Origin: Symbiodinium natans
Lineage: Eukaryota; Sar; Dinophyceae; Suessiales; Symbiodiniaceae
NCBI GenBank assembly: GCA_905221605.1
Contig: CAJNDS010000347.1
Span: forward strand, 927,353-991,352
Length of the DNA stretch: 64,000 bases
Reading direction: 5' to 3'
The notes below the pieces were generated by a model. The model saw only the letters and a list, made by a program, of their open reading frames with translations. It did not search any database and had not been told where the DNA came from. This document shows positions 20,251 through 34,587 of the stretch, piece by piece (position 1 is the first letter of the stretch; the number at the start of each line of letters is the position of its first letter). The translations under genes were made by a program, and so were the position numbers.

Positions 20251-20584
20251 GAATTTAATTTAGACTAGGCTGACCCAACTGGACCCTGGCACCTTAGGGC
20301 TGGAAGCTTTAGTAATCATCTCCAACTCGAAGAATCTACCACAGAAAGTAGTGCGTGCACCAGACCTTCACCCATGGATAGGTCACTCACTCCAGCATGT
20401 CCATACAAGCTTGGCCCAGCACTCACCAGGCACAGCCCACAAATGCACAGAAGCACATGCCATGAATGCACTGCTGCACATCTCACCCAAAGCACATATT
20501 GCCGCACACAACTCTGACTAGGCACACACTCATACCCCACACACGCACACACAAAACCACACACACAGAGAAGACAAGAAAACA

Positions 20585-20617
<33 letters not shown>

Positions 20618-20696
20618 GAGAGAGAGAGAGAACAAGAGAAGAAGAGAAAGAGAGGAAGAGAGAAAGAAAAAGAGAGAGGCAGAGAGAGGCAGAGAA

Positions 20697-20740
<44 letters not shown>

Positions 20741-20823
20741 GGAGAGCAAGCGAACGAGCGAAAATAACAAAATACACGCTTTAACAGCAGAAGCTTCCCT
20801 TCCATACCATTTGATGTACCGCC

Positions 20824-20866
<43 letters not shown>

Positions 20867-22490
20867 TTTGCCTGGATGGGTGCAGAATGGCAATGGGATT
20901 CTGAAAGCAAGATTGAACATCCAGAAAAAAAAGAATAAAGATAGACAGTAGGCAGATGATAAAAAGGCAGAAAGAGGAAGCACAAAGATAAACAACACAT
21001 ACATGTATGAGCACTTAGATGCAGTAAAATGAGGCAGTGCTGGTTCATGTCTTAGTTTGCTGTTTTTTGGTTGAAAAAGCTGAGTGGGCTTTGAGAACAA
21101 AGTGGGCTCTCTGCAAAAGCTGACACGAGTAGTGTTTCTGAACATACTCGGAGCCTTTGGGTAATGTGCTGACACAGCAAGGAGCTCGCCACAAAAAAGC
21201 TGCGCAACACTTTGGGGTCTGGGCGCTTAGGGGTTGGGCCGGGGTTGGAGGTTTAATGATGCTTGCGGCTTGATGCTACGTAGGCGCCCACGCGGCTTTG
21301 AGTTGAGGCTTCTGCCAGTGTTCAAGAGCTGCATCTGCGCAGCACTCGAGCCCTTGAAAACACTGTGATATCCAACATGTTGAGGTTTTCCCAAGGACAA
21401 AACAAAAAGTTCGTTGGTTGCATAAAAGGGGGACCCCTATTTGGGAAGCTTTCCGAAATACCCTTATCAGCCGAACAGGAGAGTCTGTGCATCGTTATCA
21501 GGGCACCAACGATTGTCTGGCGAGGGATGTGTTTAGGCCAAGGGTTTGGTGCCAGGTAAGTTTGGGCCAAGGAACCTGCAAAGAGACAAACGAAACCACG
21601 AGGACTGCCGAACTTTTGGGACCAGAAAGGGGGGTGGGGGGGGAGTTGGGGGGGGGGGGGGGGGCTACACTCAAACCCAACGCGATTCTTCCCCTCAAAC
21701 CCCTCTCTGCCGCAGAAACGCTTTGAAACGTCCTTCAAAGATCCCCCTTTACACAAACCCCCCTCCTTTGTGAATCCCCATAATCTTCTGGGGGGCTGTT
21801 TGGCAAAGGGGCCTGTGGAAAACCCGACGGTCTAATTCCCTAAACCCGAAATCCCTTAAACCCAAGGGCCGAACAACCGGAACCCTACTAACCCTAACAC
21901 CCTAACACCCGAAACCCCACACAACCATAAACAACAAAAAACCCCTAACGAAACCTAAACCTAAAAACCCAAAAAACCCTAAAACCCTAAAACAAAAACC
22001 CTAAAACCTAAAACCCTAAAACTAAAACCCTAAAACCCTAAAACCCTAAAACCCTAAAACCCTAAAACCCTAAAACCCTAAAACCCTAAAACCCTAAAAC
22101 CCTAAAACCCTAAAACCCTAAAACCCTAAAACCCTAAAACCCTAAAACCCTAAAACCCCAAACCCTAAAACCGAAAATCTAAAACCCTAAAACCCTAAAA
22201 CCCTAAAATCTAAGGTTTCGCCACCTTCTCAAAGCTCTGGAGGGCCGACAACGACAACCCTAAAAGCCCTAAAACCCTAAACTTTAAACCCTAAACCCTC
22301 AACCCTAAACCCTAAAACCAGTTGAGGGCCGACAACCCTAAAACTCAAAAATCCTAAAACCCCAACAACCCCTAACAAAAACCTAAACAACCCTTTAAAA
22401 AACCCTTAAAAAAAACCCTTTAAAAAACCCGTAAAACAAAACCTTGAAAACCCTTTAAAAACCCTTTAAAAACCTAAAGCCCTAGAAGTT
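20250..22490. other. Spacer of microsatellites and degenerate telomere-like DNA
   Basis: Contains a GA-rich tract (20585-20750), poly-C (20825-20863), a poly-G run (21620-21664) and about 640 bp of CCCTAAA/CCCTAAAA DNA from 21840. A minus-strand open stretch at 20316-20480 (GLCLVSAGPSLYGHAGV) might be one more exon of the gene to the left. Otherwise I see no gene. This is the likely border between two minus-strand genes. Confidence 0.5.
21950..22210 (-). repeat. CCCTAAAA (TTTTAGGG) array
   Basis: About twenty units of the 8-mer CCCTAAAA in a row (22010-22160 almost perfect), flanked by looser variants. TTTTAGGG is the Chlamydomonas-type telomere unit. Here it is interstitial and probably a local variant of the 7-mer used elsewhere in the window. 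Confidence 0.9.
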
Positions 22491-22570
22491 TCGCCGCCTT
22501 CTCAAAGCTCTGGAGCGCCGACTGCGGGCGCTGTCGCGCCAGATCCATGCCGGCACGGCCGGCCAGCCTC
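22490..22570 (-). CDS. Exon (RAGMDLARQRPQSALQSFEK), with a partial duplicate at 22215-22250
   Basis: Minus-strand frame GRAGMDLARQRPQSALQSFE and KAAK, last recognisable exon of the giant gene. A partial copy of the same DNA (TTCTCAAAGCTCTGGAG) lies at 22215-22250 inside the telomere-like block, pointing to a local duplication. Confidence 0.4.
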
Positions 22571-25500
22571 GGGGGGAGAGGGGTTTACTTGGAGGTTTAG
22601 GGTTTGGGGTTTAGGGTTTAGGGTTTAGGGTTAAGGGTTTAGGGTTTAGGGTTTAGGGTTTAGGGTTTAGGGCTACTTGGAGGGATTCATGGGTAGTTCT
22701 AGGTATGGTTTCAAGAAGGATTACTGGAATCGTATTTAGGGAATTCTATACCCTAGGGCCTGGGGTTTAGGACCGTATGGGGTTTGCTCTTTTACCTACA
22801 GGTTCAGAGTAATGATACTTCCCGACAGCTCAGCAGTAAGTAGTATTTATCATCTAGCTCTCGAAGTTGCAGGCAAATCGCGTCCCAGATCCAGGGGCTT
22901 GGAGTTGGGGGCTGAGACGTTTGGAAAGGTTTCTGCTTCAGAGCGGAACGTTTCGACGATCCGACTCTCGAGGTAAGACAAGCAACATCCATAGACTCGT
23001 TTTGCTACAACACTACTATTGATCTGTTCCGATTTGCATTTATACTCCTACTACAGAAAGTTTACTCTTACTGATGATGCGTGTTCTGCTATTGCGTGGT
23101 CTCCACGTTGACATTGTCAGTTTGTGTCTTCTTTGCCCTGAACCCTAGATCCTAAACCCTGAGCCCTAAACCCTAAACCCTAAGCCCTAAGCCCTGAACC
23201 CTGAACCCTAAATCCTGAACCCTGAACCCTAAACCCTACATGTGCATTACTCCCTGGGCCCTCGGCACGGCTGCCCGGTGCTCCGAATCACCAGCACCGA
23301 GTTGGCGCAGCAGCTGTTCACCTTCGCAGGGTTTTCAAGCAGCTTAGGGTTTAGGGTTTGGGGAGTAGGGTTTATGGGGTTTAGGGAGTAGGGTTTAGGG
23401 TTTAGGGTTCTAGATAGTGCCCGTTTAGGGTTTAGGGTACTACTCTTTCAGGTGCCCAACGTACAACCCCCCCCCCCCCCTACCCACATGCTTGGCATCC
23501 TTGGGAGGTCGGGATAAAGAGTTGGTAATGAAGCTACACCCGAAACCCTCTAAACCCTCTAAACCCTCTAAACCCTCTAAACCCTCTAAACCCTCTAAAC
23601 CCTCTAAACCCTCTAAACCCTCTAAACCCTTGATGACTTCGATTTGTGGTGCCGGTCGGGCTCGAGGGCTTAGGGTTCGCCAACCAGCAGGACAAAACAA
23701 ACACGGAAGCCTGCACGTCGCTTCGTGCACTCAGCGACTTCCGGGGCAAGTCCCCCTCCTCTCCTTATAACAATCATCTTTACCCCCAACCCCCCACCCC
23801 CCACCCCCCCCGATCTAACTTTAAACTTAAACTTTAAACGATCCCTATATCCGCCTACAGTTCATAGGCCATCCCTTCTCATTCGGGGTACTCAAAACTG
23901 CTAGGTACCCCAAGCCAGAAGCCCCCTGCAATGTGGCCCAGCAGTTGGAAGCCCGGCGCGAAAGTCCTTGCCGACCCTCATCCTTGAACCTACCCAAAGG
24001 CTCCAATGTAGAGTTCCTTTTTGGGTTTTTGAGGATTCTCGTATACTATTGTACTACCCCAAAACAGTACTACATAGGATCGTTTGGGTAAGCTACCTAA
24101 ACCCTAACCGCCCTGACCCCAGCCACAAAGCGCAAACAGCGGCTCTCGTCGTATGTGCGCTCGGCGTTGGGGAAGTCGCGCACGGCGAAGTGAAGGCAAC
24201 CTGAGAACGGCTTGAGGCTTGACCCAATACCCCTTCACAGGGGAATCGAAGGGTTTTTGAAAAATACGCTGAGCTGTAGTTCTTGGAGTCCGGGGTATTG
24301 GTGACTGTGAACAGGTTTGCAAGGGGTATTGGGCCTTCTGGGGACTGTGAACAGGTGTGCAAGGCTTCCTAGGTTGGGCACAGAGCTGTTGCCTTCGGTG
24401 TGCTGGCCGCAGGACGTTTTCAGACGTTCAGGAAGTTCAGGTTGTGGATAAGGTCCGGGTTTAGGGTTTTTGGGCTTTGCCGCCCCAAACCCCTAAACCC
24501 CTAGATCCTGCACCTCCAGCGAGCTTAAACCCGAACCTACTACAACCCAAGCCCGAACCCTAAAACCCTAAACGCCGAAAGCCTCAGAGCCCTGAAGCAA
24601 CAAAAACAACAAATCGCTAAAAACCCTACACCCCAAGACCAGCCCTACAAAATCCAAAACTACTAAAGCCCCACCACCCCTAAACCCCAAGACCCTCAAG
24701 CCGTAGCACCCAAGACTACTAAAGCCCCACCAGGCGGCCCATCTCCACCAGCAACTGGGCGAAGCCCAGGGTCTCAGCTCGGCGGAGCTGCTGGGACAAA
24801 CGCCGCGCCTCCTTTCTTTGGGGGTGACTTTTTGGGCCGAATCAGGGGGGGGGGGGGGGGGGCACCCGAGCACGAATAAGGGGGGGGGGGGGCGGGAGCC
24901 CTTTTATTTGGGGGTTCAGGGGTATAAGGGACTTCCTACCCTACCCTTTGGGGAGGGATGTTCGGGGTCCCTCATTTTCGTAACATCAATATTGGACCTA
25001 TAAAGTTATGAGTTCTTAGTAAGGGAATTTGGGGCTTTCTGGGGCAGCTGTTAAAGGGCTATTTCGGGTGATCAGGTAACCTACCTTTAGTTCCAGCTTG
25101 CGAAACAACTACAAGCTCACTTTCATCGCTGGGGCTTAGTTCCCAAGCCATCCAGGACTCCCCTGGTCGATTTTGCCCATCACCAAAACATGCCTGACAC
25201 GATACGTTGCCGAACTATCGCCCAAGCCCCCGCCAACCCCCCCGCCCCCGAAGTTGCTGGACCCCAAGCCAATGAAAGCCGCGAAACAGTAAAACCCTTA
25301 ACCCTAAAACCCCTAAACCCCTAAACCCCTAAAACCCCGAAACACCCTAAAACCCTAAACTCCTAAACACCTAACACCCTAAAACCCTAAACCCCTAAAC
25401 CCCTAAACCCTAAAACCCCTAAAACCCCCTAAACCCCCTAAAACCCTAAAAAACTCCTAAAACCCCCTAAACACCTAAACTCCCCTCAACACTGTCCTGA

Positions 25501-27114
25501 AGATGGAGCAGCGACTGGTCGAAGGCAGTGACGTGGCTGACGGGCTCAAGCCTTCCAAAGCTTAAGGACGTGAGGGAAAGGCTAGGAGGGCTTGGGGGCT
25601 TAGGAGGCTCAGGGCTTAGGGTTTTAGGGCTTTAGTTCAATCAGCACCCCCCACCCCCCTTAGAGAGCTGGGGGCCCCTAGAAAGCTGGGGCATCCTTTT
25701 TCAAGGAATCGGGCGGGGGGGGCACCGAGGCTTTTTGTGGGTGGGGGAGACCTGCTTGGCCGTAGTAGCCCACAGAAAAACACTCCGGGTAATCTACACA
25801 GACGGTGCCTTAACGACAGCACCGTAACTTGTGCCAGTTATTCGGGGTACTGTGCCACGTTTGTCGGTGTTTTTGGAGGTTATATTCACTTTTTATGTGT
25901 TTCTTATGTTTTTTCTTTTTTTTTTTTGGGGGGGGGTGTCGGTGTTTGGGCTTTTGAGGGTCTCAGGGCTTTGTGAGCTTCAGGGCTTTCGGGGTGTCGG
26001 GGCTCGGGGCGTTTTGTGGGCTCAAAAGGTAAGTTGGGGGACTTTTCTTAGGGTGGGATCTAATGCCCCGAGAAGGCTTTGAAAAGGGGTTACCCTATTC
26101 GGACGGACGTTTAAGGCCCTAACGCCCTAAAGGACTTACGTAAACCACAAGCCCGCGCGCCTGAAGCGTTCAATTTCCCGGTTGGGCTGAGGAAGGTGTT
26201 TGCATCCGTGAGATCCTTGACGCCAAGATGGGGTTTAGGGTTGAGGGTTTGTAGAAGTCACCGGGGGTGTTAGAGAGTAGCAGGGGCTTTAGCGTTGTCG
26301 AGTTTAGCTTGAAGATTTTAAACGTTTCGAGGGTTCCTGGGCAGGGTACAGTGGCAACGCTCACCCACGAGGGGGGGCTGTACAAAGGTTCACGGGCTAA
26401 ACGCCCTGAACCTGACCCTAACTCTAAACCCTGAAACATAAAACCCTGGAACTCACAGATGCTTCAGAAGAGGATCGACTCTTGTCAGCCTTCTACGGGA
26501 AAGAAGACATGTGAATCTGTTGAGAATGAGGCAGTTGTGATATGGGGTGGTTGTTCCAAACTGATGATACCTTTTGGGTTGACGGTACCTAAATATTTAG
26601 GTCGCCGTTATATAATAGGGATCCAAAAAAGGGACATCAGGAATCTGTTGAGATTAGCAGTTGTTAAAGTGCCCAACAACCCCCTGGCTGGTTCTTCGTA
26701 GGCAATTGAGGGAGAATGAGGGCCCTCTATTATAATCCTTAGTTTCAAAGCACTCTGAGTATCATTGTTCTGAGGTTTCTTTGACGGAAAGGCTAGAGAC
26801 TAAGCGCAGGAGGTACGGCCCACCGGAAGCTTGCGAACACCAAACAAAACCTGGTCCTGTCATCAATATTTGGAAGGGGATGCGCTACCCCTGAAAAGTG
26901 AAAAACCGCATCAACGAATCCTGTGGATAGGAAGAAACCATGTCATGTATAATATACATTTACAAAACAAATCGCCCTCTCCTCTCTCGTGGATTCGGCC
27001 AAGCCCAGCAGGAAATACGAGATCTCGCGCGCAAGCCCCCAAACACAACCCTACGCTTGCTTGGACTTTTGGGGCAAAGGGTCCCCTTAACCCTAAACAC
27101 ACCAAACCCCCCCG

Positions 27115-27157
<43 letters not shown>

Positions 27158-30100
27158 ACCCCCTTAAAAAACTTAGAGCCTAAAAAACCCTACAGCCAAG
27201 CCAAAAACCTCTGACCCCCTCCCCTAACAACCCCCCCCCCCCCCCCGCCACCCCCTCCCCCCCTCCCCCCCCCCCCCCGCCCCCCCCCCAACAAACCCCC
27301 CAAAAAAAACCTAAACCCCCTTAAACCTAAAAAACTAAAAAAACCCTGAAGCCCCCGAAGAAGAACCCCTAAAGCCCAAAAAACCTTAGACCACCCCAAA
27401 AAAACACAAAAAAACCCTGAAGCCCCCCTAGAACCCTTAAAGCCCCAAAATCTTAACCCCCCCCCCCAAAAAAAAAGAACCTAGAGCCCTAAAAACCCCA
27501 AAAAATCGTAAACCCCAAAAATCCTAAAGCCCCAAAACCTTAAACCCCCCAACCCACCCCGCGAGATCTTCGACCAGGACGCTCATCCACCGCGATGTAG
27601 CTCTTCTGGGCCTTGCATTTAGGGTTTAGGGTTTAGGGTTTAGGGTGTAGGGTGTAGGGTTTAGGGTTTAGGGTTTAGGGTTTAAGGTTTAGGGTTTAGG
27701 GTGCAGAAGCCCCTTCTATACGTTCTACTTTGGAACCACACAAAAGTGACATCTTTGAACAACATGTTTCCTGGAGTTTGACATCCAACTTAAAAACGTA
27801 TTCCCAGGGGTTCAGGGGTTCAGGGGTTTAGGGTTTCGTCCTCCTGGAGGGTCAACCCCCTGTGAGCATCTGTCCGGCGAAAGCCATGAAGAAGGACATG
27901 GAAATCCCCTCTGCAACTCCATAACCTGACTCCCCAAACCCTTATAAGCAGAGCGCACCCACCCCAAACTCCAAACTGAAACCCTGACCCCAATTTAGGC
28001 ACTAAACCCTTATAAGCACAACAAGGAAACTGCGATGGATTGAAGATCGCGTGTCCCACCCTAAGCCCTACATTGAGTCGTAGAGCATTATGCGAAAGCC
28101 GAATTCCAGTAATTCCTGAACCCCGAAAAACAAGACCTCCCCCGACAGCCCAATACCCTTCAAGGAATATCACGACACAGGGGTTGGTATTTCAGGTCAG
28201 CCGCTTAAAGTCTTAAAGTCTTCAACCCAAAAATTAGGGGGAAATGTTCAAACATGTCCCCAGACCCCCTACCCAAGAGACCCGAGAACCCTACTTGGAG
28301 TAGGCCCTGGAAAAAGAAGAAGCAGCTGTAATAGGAACCCAGAACCCCAAAACTACTATTTGCTAAAGAATCCCAAAAAATGCTAGATAATAATCCCTAT
28401 ATTACCCTCATAAGGAAGAATGTATTTAATTGTTTGGGGGCTTCTTAAGCAAGTGGTAGAAACAGTGCTGAAGTATAGTACTCCAAAACCGAGAGAAAGC
28501 GGGCTCTCGGGATGCCCCCTTACGGCCTGGTCGTAGAAGCCCAGCTTTTCCTGCTGAGCTCCAAGGCGTTTCCTGAGCTCCATGAGTCTGAGCGGGTTAG
28601 GGTTTAGGGTTTAGGGTTTAGGGTTTAGGGTTTAGGGTTTAGGGTTTAGGGTTTAGGGTTTAGGGTTTAGGGTTTAGGGTTTAGGGTTTAGGGTTTAGGG
28701 TTTAGGGTTTAGGGTTTAGGGTTTAGGGTTTAGGGCCGGTTTAGCGTTTAGGGTTTAGGGTCCACAAGCTCTGTAAAGCCTAAGCCGGAGGGGCTGGGGG
28801 CGAAACTGTATTGGGGGTAGGGCGCTGGCTTGCCAGAGTGCCGAAGCTGGTTGATAGTCTCGAATTTGTAAGGCCGGGCCTGGCTATGACTTCGGGTTTA
28901 GGGTTTAGGGTTTAGGGTTTAGGGTTTAGGGTTTTTTAGGGTTTAGGGTTTAGGGTTTAGGGTTTAGGGTTTAGGGTTTAGGGTTTAGGGTTTAGGGTTT
29001 AGGGTTTAGGGTTTAGGGTTTAGGGTTTAGGGCTATGACTTGCTTTGGGCTTCGGGTTTAGGGGTTTAGGGGTGTGGGGGCCTTTTGCTTTTCTGACCCG
29101 GGGCTGTAAGGACAAGACGTCTACTTTGAGCTCCATGGCTTCCCCTAAACCCCGAACCCCTACAACCTCATGCCCCAAGCTGTACTAGTCGGTTCCAAAA
29201 GTCTGTCCTAAGCCACCCCCTAAACCCTAAACCCTAAACCCCTCATCCCTAAAAACTCCTTACGCTGCCTCTGAAGAAAAAGATTCTCAAATAACATCCT
29301 CTTCTATAGGCCCAGTAAGGGAAGATGCTACATATCCCAATGGCCAACTTGGTCATACATACGTACCCGAAATAACTTATACTCAAGAATAAATATAGCT
29401 CCCCTTCTCATAACCCCACCTGTAACTACAATAAACCCTAAACCCTACACACTAAACCCTAAACCCTAAACCCTAAAGCCTAAAGCCTAAACCCTAACCC
29501 TCCCCCCCCCCCCCAAGCCCTAAACCCTAAACCGCTGCACGGCCTGGGCATGGCCAAGGCGCAGTCGCTCGACTTCGTTCTCGGCGGTCGCGACGCGGAC
29601 GCTGAGGGAGGCCTCTCGTGCTCAGAGGGTTATAGGGCTTTGGGGGTAGGGTTGAGGTTTTAGGGTTTAGGGTTTAGGGTTTAGGGCTTTAGGACCTCCT
29701 GTCCTTCCAAGCCCTTCAGCTGATTGAGTTGGGGGTTTGGGGGGGGTTTGGGGGGGGGTTTGGGGGGGTTTGGGGGTGGTGGGAAGGGGAGGGGGGTTTG
29801 GGGGGGGTTTGGGGGGGGGGTTTTGGGGGGTTGGGGGGGGGGTTGGGGGGGGGGGAGGGGGTTGGGGGGGGTTTGGGGGGGGTTGGGGGGGTCGGGGGGG
29901 TTGGGGCGGGTTTGGGCTTGGGCTTTGGGAATTGGGGTTTAGGGCTTAATTAGGGCGTAGGGGGTTTTTGGGACATCTTGTATCCTCTTCGGGCTTCAGG
30001 GGTCTAAGCACAGCGACCCTACTGCTAACCCTACCTGCCTCCCAGACATGAAGAAACAAGAATCCAGTGTAGTTGGTTTTTAGTTTTCATAAAAAAAGTG

Positions 30101-33100
30101 AATCCAATGTACCTGTACAAGCCCCCCCCCCAAAGTGAATAAAGCCCCCCCTGAGAGAGTTGATGACTTTAGGTTGATGATCTGATGGCGAGGGGGTCCG
30201 AGCAAAGTCAGGCTTTAAGACCTGAGTTGTTTTTGTTATTTTATGTTCTTTTCTCTGACTCTACTTGCAATTGCGCTTATTGCTTTAAGCTACGGAAGTA
30301 TTTGAGGTTTGACTTGCGCTCGGCAGGTTTAGGACGCAAGGACCTGCGCATTTTTTCAGCAGTCCTTCAGCAAATGGGGAGGGGGGAGGGGGGTTGTGCT
30401 GGTCCTGTGTGTCGGGACTTCATTGTGTACAAGGGGCCATACTTGGAGGTTCATGGTACTTATAACCCAATCATAGCTGTACTTATCACCCACTCATAAG
30501 CCCCTTAAGTGCCCTAATGTGGCTAAGCCCTAAACCCCAAACCCTAAACCCTAAATCCAAACCCTAAACCCTAAACCCTAAACCCTAAACCCTAAACCCT
30601 AAACCCTAAACCCTAAACCCTAAACCCTAAACCCTAAACCCTGAGTCTTAGTTTTCAGGGCACCGAGGGGGCAGCCCAGCCTTTTTGTTGGTCTGCGAAG
30701 CTTCGAGAACCAGGTCGCCCTGTCCCAAAGCGCTGCCGGTAACGTCTCCACTTTAAAAACACTACTATAAGGGGCCTTAATGATTAGAATAGGTTTTTTG
30801 GGGTTGGTATGATTTAGTTATGTAGGGACCATAAGGGATAATTATTCCTCTGAGCCCCCCCCCCCCCCCCCCCCCCCCCCCCACCCCCCACCCCCCCCCC
30901 CCCCCCCCCCCAGAGGGCTGTCGGAACATGAGCGTGATGTCAAGAGCAGCTCGGTGAACCCTAAACCCTAAACCCTAAACCCTACACCCTAAACCCTCAA
31001 CCCTAAACCCTAAACCCTAAGCCCTGCGGCGCTGGATCAGCTTTCAGGGAGCCTTGAAGCTGCCAGAGGACAGCTGGTCATACTTGACGGCAGCCCGGCC
31101 GAGGAAGTCGTCCATCCTCAGAACCCTAAACCCCAAACCCCAAACCCCAAACCCCAAACCCTAAACCCTAAACCAGGATTCCCGGAAACCTTAAGCCCCA
31201 AAGCCCCAAAGCTGTAAAGCTGCAGGTCTGAGGGAGCCCCGACGACCTCCAAAACTATTGAGGCATGCGTTTCTCCAAAACCGAAAGAAAAAACAACTGT
31301 CCGAGCGATACCTTTCCACGCGAGAATTCTTTGGGTCGAGCGCTTCAGAGGTTCAGGGCCAAAGGAAACGCACCTATGTGTGTATAAGCCTATGCTCCAT
31401 GTCTTACGTCTCGTATACCTAAGTTCATGAGTACTGTATGACTAAATATGTAAACCTACAGATAAAGCTCATAAAATGTGTATGTATATACCTATATATA
31501 TATATAGATAGATGTGTGTGTGTATTTTTCTATAGCATATTATATTTCTGGGTGGCTGTCAAAACTATGATCCCTTTTGGGGTACCCAAAATATTAGCTG
31601 CCGTCTTATATTCGGGATCCAAAAAGGGGCCATAATTTTTAACAACCACCCCACATAGCACATAAAGCTTTTTCCATGGAACATCACAGATGCATATGCC
31701 AGATGGAAGTCGGAGTCCAGAGGGGGATGGGCATTGTGACTGCCATGTGAGCATCCGTGCAGTTGAGGACACAATGCCAAGTACTTGGAGCTCCGATTAC
31801 TTGCCTACGAAACCCTAAGCCCTAGGCTCTAGGCCCTAAGCCCTAAGCCCTAAGCCCTAAGCCCTAAGCCCTAAGCCCTAAGCCCTAAACCTACTATTTT
31901 GGATGTCCAGGGCAGGGCAGGGGTGGGGGGGGGGGGGGGGGGGAGTTGAAAACCTACTTTTTTAAAGGGTGTTGGGGTTGCCAGAGGCCCTGAAGCTCTT
32001 GTAAAAGCTCACGGGATGCCATCCATATGTAGGCAATGCCCTCAACACTCAGGTCGTGACCCGCCCAAGTCTTCATCCCAAACCTCGCAAAGACGGGACT
32101 GGAAGGGGGTTAGAGTCTAGGCCTTGGGGTCATAAGCTTCTGGAACCCTAAGCCCCGTAGGAGGTTTTTAATAAGTCAGGCGGCCAGCTGGATCACGGCA
32201 GAGCGGGGATGCAGGATTGAGGGCGTACACGGGCTTGGGGATGCCGAGGGCTGATCACGTGTCGGCGCCCTCCCCCCCACCCGCCCACGAGATGCCAAGA
32301 TGCAGGCCCCTGCAGGGGTTAGGGGTGTGGGAGTCGGGAAAGTTGTCCAGGAGCCCGCTCTTTTTCTAAGCCCTCAGCGACAGGTAGGTCCTCAACTGCA
32401 TTGAAGCCCGTAGCGGCCTAAGCCCACTCCCGCTATCTCTCTCTCTCTCTCTCTCTTCCTCCCTCCCTCCCTCCCTCCCTCCCTGTAAAGGTCTTGGTTG
32501 TTGCAGCTTAGGGTTTGGGGTGTAAGGTTTGGGAAACCACATCTACACCGGGGCCTCGAAGAGCAGCGCTGCTCCCTTAGGGACCAGGAGGCTGCCGGCG
32601 AAGTCCCAGGCCGGCTGGACGGAGTTCTGCCGTTGGCGCGTTTTTAGGGTTTCGGGGTTTTTGGGCTCGAGGTGCTCAGATGTTGTGTCTGATTTGGGAT
32701 GTTCCCCTCTGATACTAACAGCCCTTAATAGGGATTGTAACAGGGGCCCCCAAAAACCTCAAAACGCCGGGTTTTTTTCCATGGAGGACCGCGCCACCCG
32801 CACATGGGCGGTGAAGCCTCCACCCCACCCCCCACCCCCCCGACCCCCCACCCCCACACCCTCCCCACCCGCGCCCCCACCCATCCACCCCTCCCCACCC
32901 ACCGCCCAAACCCCAAGACAGCGGCCCAGGCCGAGAAGCTCCCCAAGCCCACTTGCTTCGACGACAAGAAGATTGCAGCAAGGGTTTTCCAGGTTTGGGC
33001 TTCGGGCTGGGGATTTGGGCTTGGGGGCTTGAGAGGTTTAGGGCCTCTGGGGTCGGCGGCCTCAGCCGGAGGCTCCTATAGTTTGGAACATCCCAATGTC

Positions 33101-34495
33101 AAAACTCCACAAACAACCAATAAACCCTCCATCCAACAAGAACACACATGGGAAAAGGCCTGCTTATGGATCCTCAGTTCATGAGATGCTCAAACCCTAA
33201 ACCCTAAACCCTAAACTCTAAACCTTAAACCCTAAACCTTATCCAGCGCACACCAGGGTCTTCCCTTTGACATGTGACACGTGCCCTCGACCCCTAAACC
33301 CTAAACCCTGAAACCCTGAAACCCTGAAATCCTGAAACCCCGAAACCCTGAAACCCTGCAACCCTGAAACCCTGAAACCCTGAAACCCTCAAACCCTGCA
33401 ACCCTGAACCCTAAACCCCGCCCTACCTTGACAGTCGGCGTCCGGAGCGAGACTTTGTCGCCGGATACGTTCTTGCCATCGCCGGTTTGCAGCTGGCACG
33501 TCACGTACCTTGCTGGGCCCTAGGGTTTAGGGTTTAGGGTTTAGGGTTTAGGGCTCCTACCCAAAAACTGGCATCTTGCCCTACCCCAAAAATGGCTGTA
33601 GAAGGTTCTAGGGCTGATAGGGGTACACCGCCCATTCTTGAGTGCTACTTGGTACCCAGTAGCAGAAAGCCTCGAGCCGAGAGCAGCACAACTGCCAACG
33701 GCAGGGCTTAGGGAAGAGGGTTTAGGGAAGAGGGTTTAGGGTTTAGGGTTTAGGGTTTAGGGTTTAGGGTTTAGGGTTTAGGGTTTAGGGTTTAGGGTGC
33801 ACTTCAAAGGCTTGACAGTGGCCATGATCGACTTCGAGGCTTACTTGAAGGCTCATGGGCACTTAAAAGTAGGGTTCTAAAGGCCCTGCATAAGTTTATA
33901 TCTATGGTCTGTAGTGATCCCGCTTTGAACCTTCAAGTAGCCCTAAACCCTAAACCTTAAACCCCCAACCCATAAACATGAAACCTTAAACCTTCAAGGT
34001 TAGGCCAACGCCCCACCCACAACCCGATCTGTGCTGCCCGGCAGCGGATCCGACGTGCCCGTGCCAGGGAGCCAGTCTGCCCGCCCTGAAGTTTGCAGTT
34101 TGGACAGATACCATGTGTATATATATATATATACAAATTAATGTTGCACCCTGTTTAGTATTGGCCTCCTCTTTAAAGACAAACTGGCCGAATTATTCAG
34201 GACATGCTGACTGTTTGGGAGTCCCTCTTTAAAGACAAATCGTCCGGGCGCCGTAAGAAAATTCCACGCGGCGCGCCTTTAAAAAAGATAACCGGGCATC
34301 GCTGCCCCTTTTGAACCTATCTAAACTCCTCCCTATTGAAATCATATGAGCCCCCGGGGCCGTGTAATCAAGATCCCATCCACGCCTCAACTGTTCAGGG
34401 GGGGGGGCCCCCCCACACTAAACAGGGTGAAACATTATATACACATATATATATATATATTGATATAATTAAGCCAGAAACAAACAAAGAACGTG

Positions 34496-34587
<92 letters not shown>

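Noticed and set aside
20316-21175. Leu/Ser-rich 150-230 codon minus-strand frames
   Set aside because: They come from the GA/CT tract and poly-C. Composition alone keeps them open.
28592-29035. A chromosome end or de novo telomere
   Set aside because: TTTAGGG arrays are short, occur in both orientations and are flanked on both sides by gene sequence, so they are interstitial.
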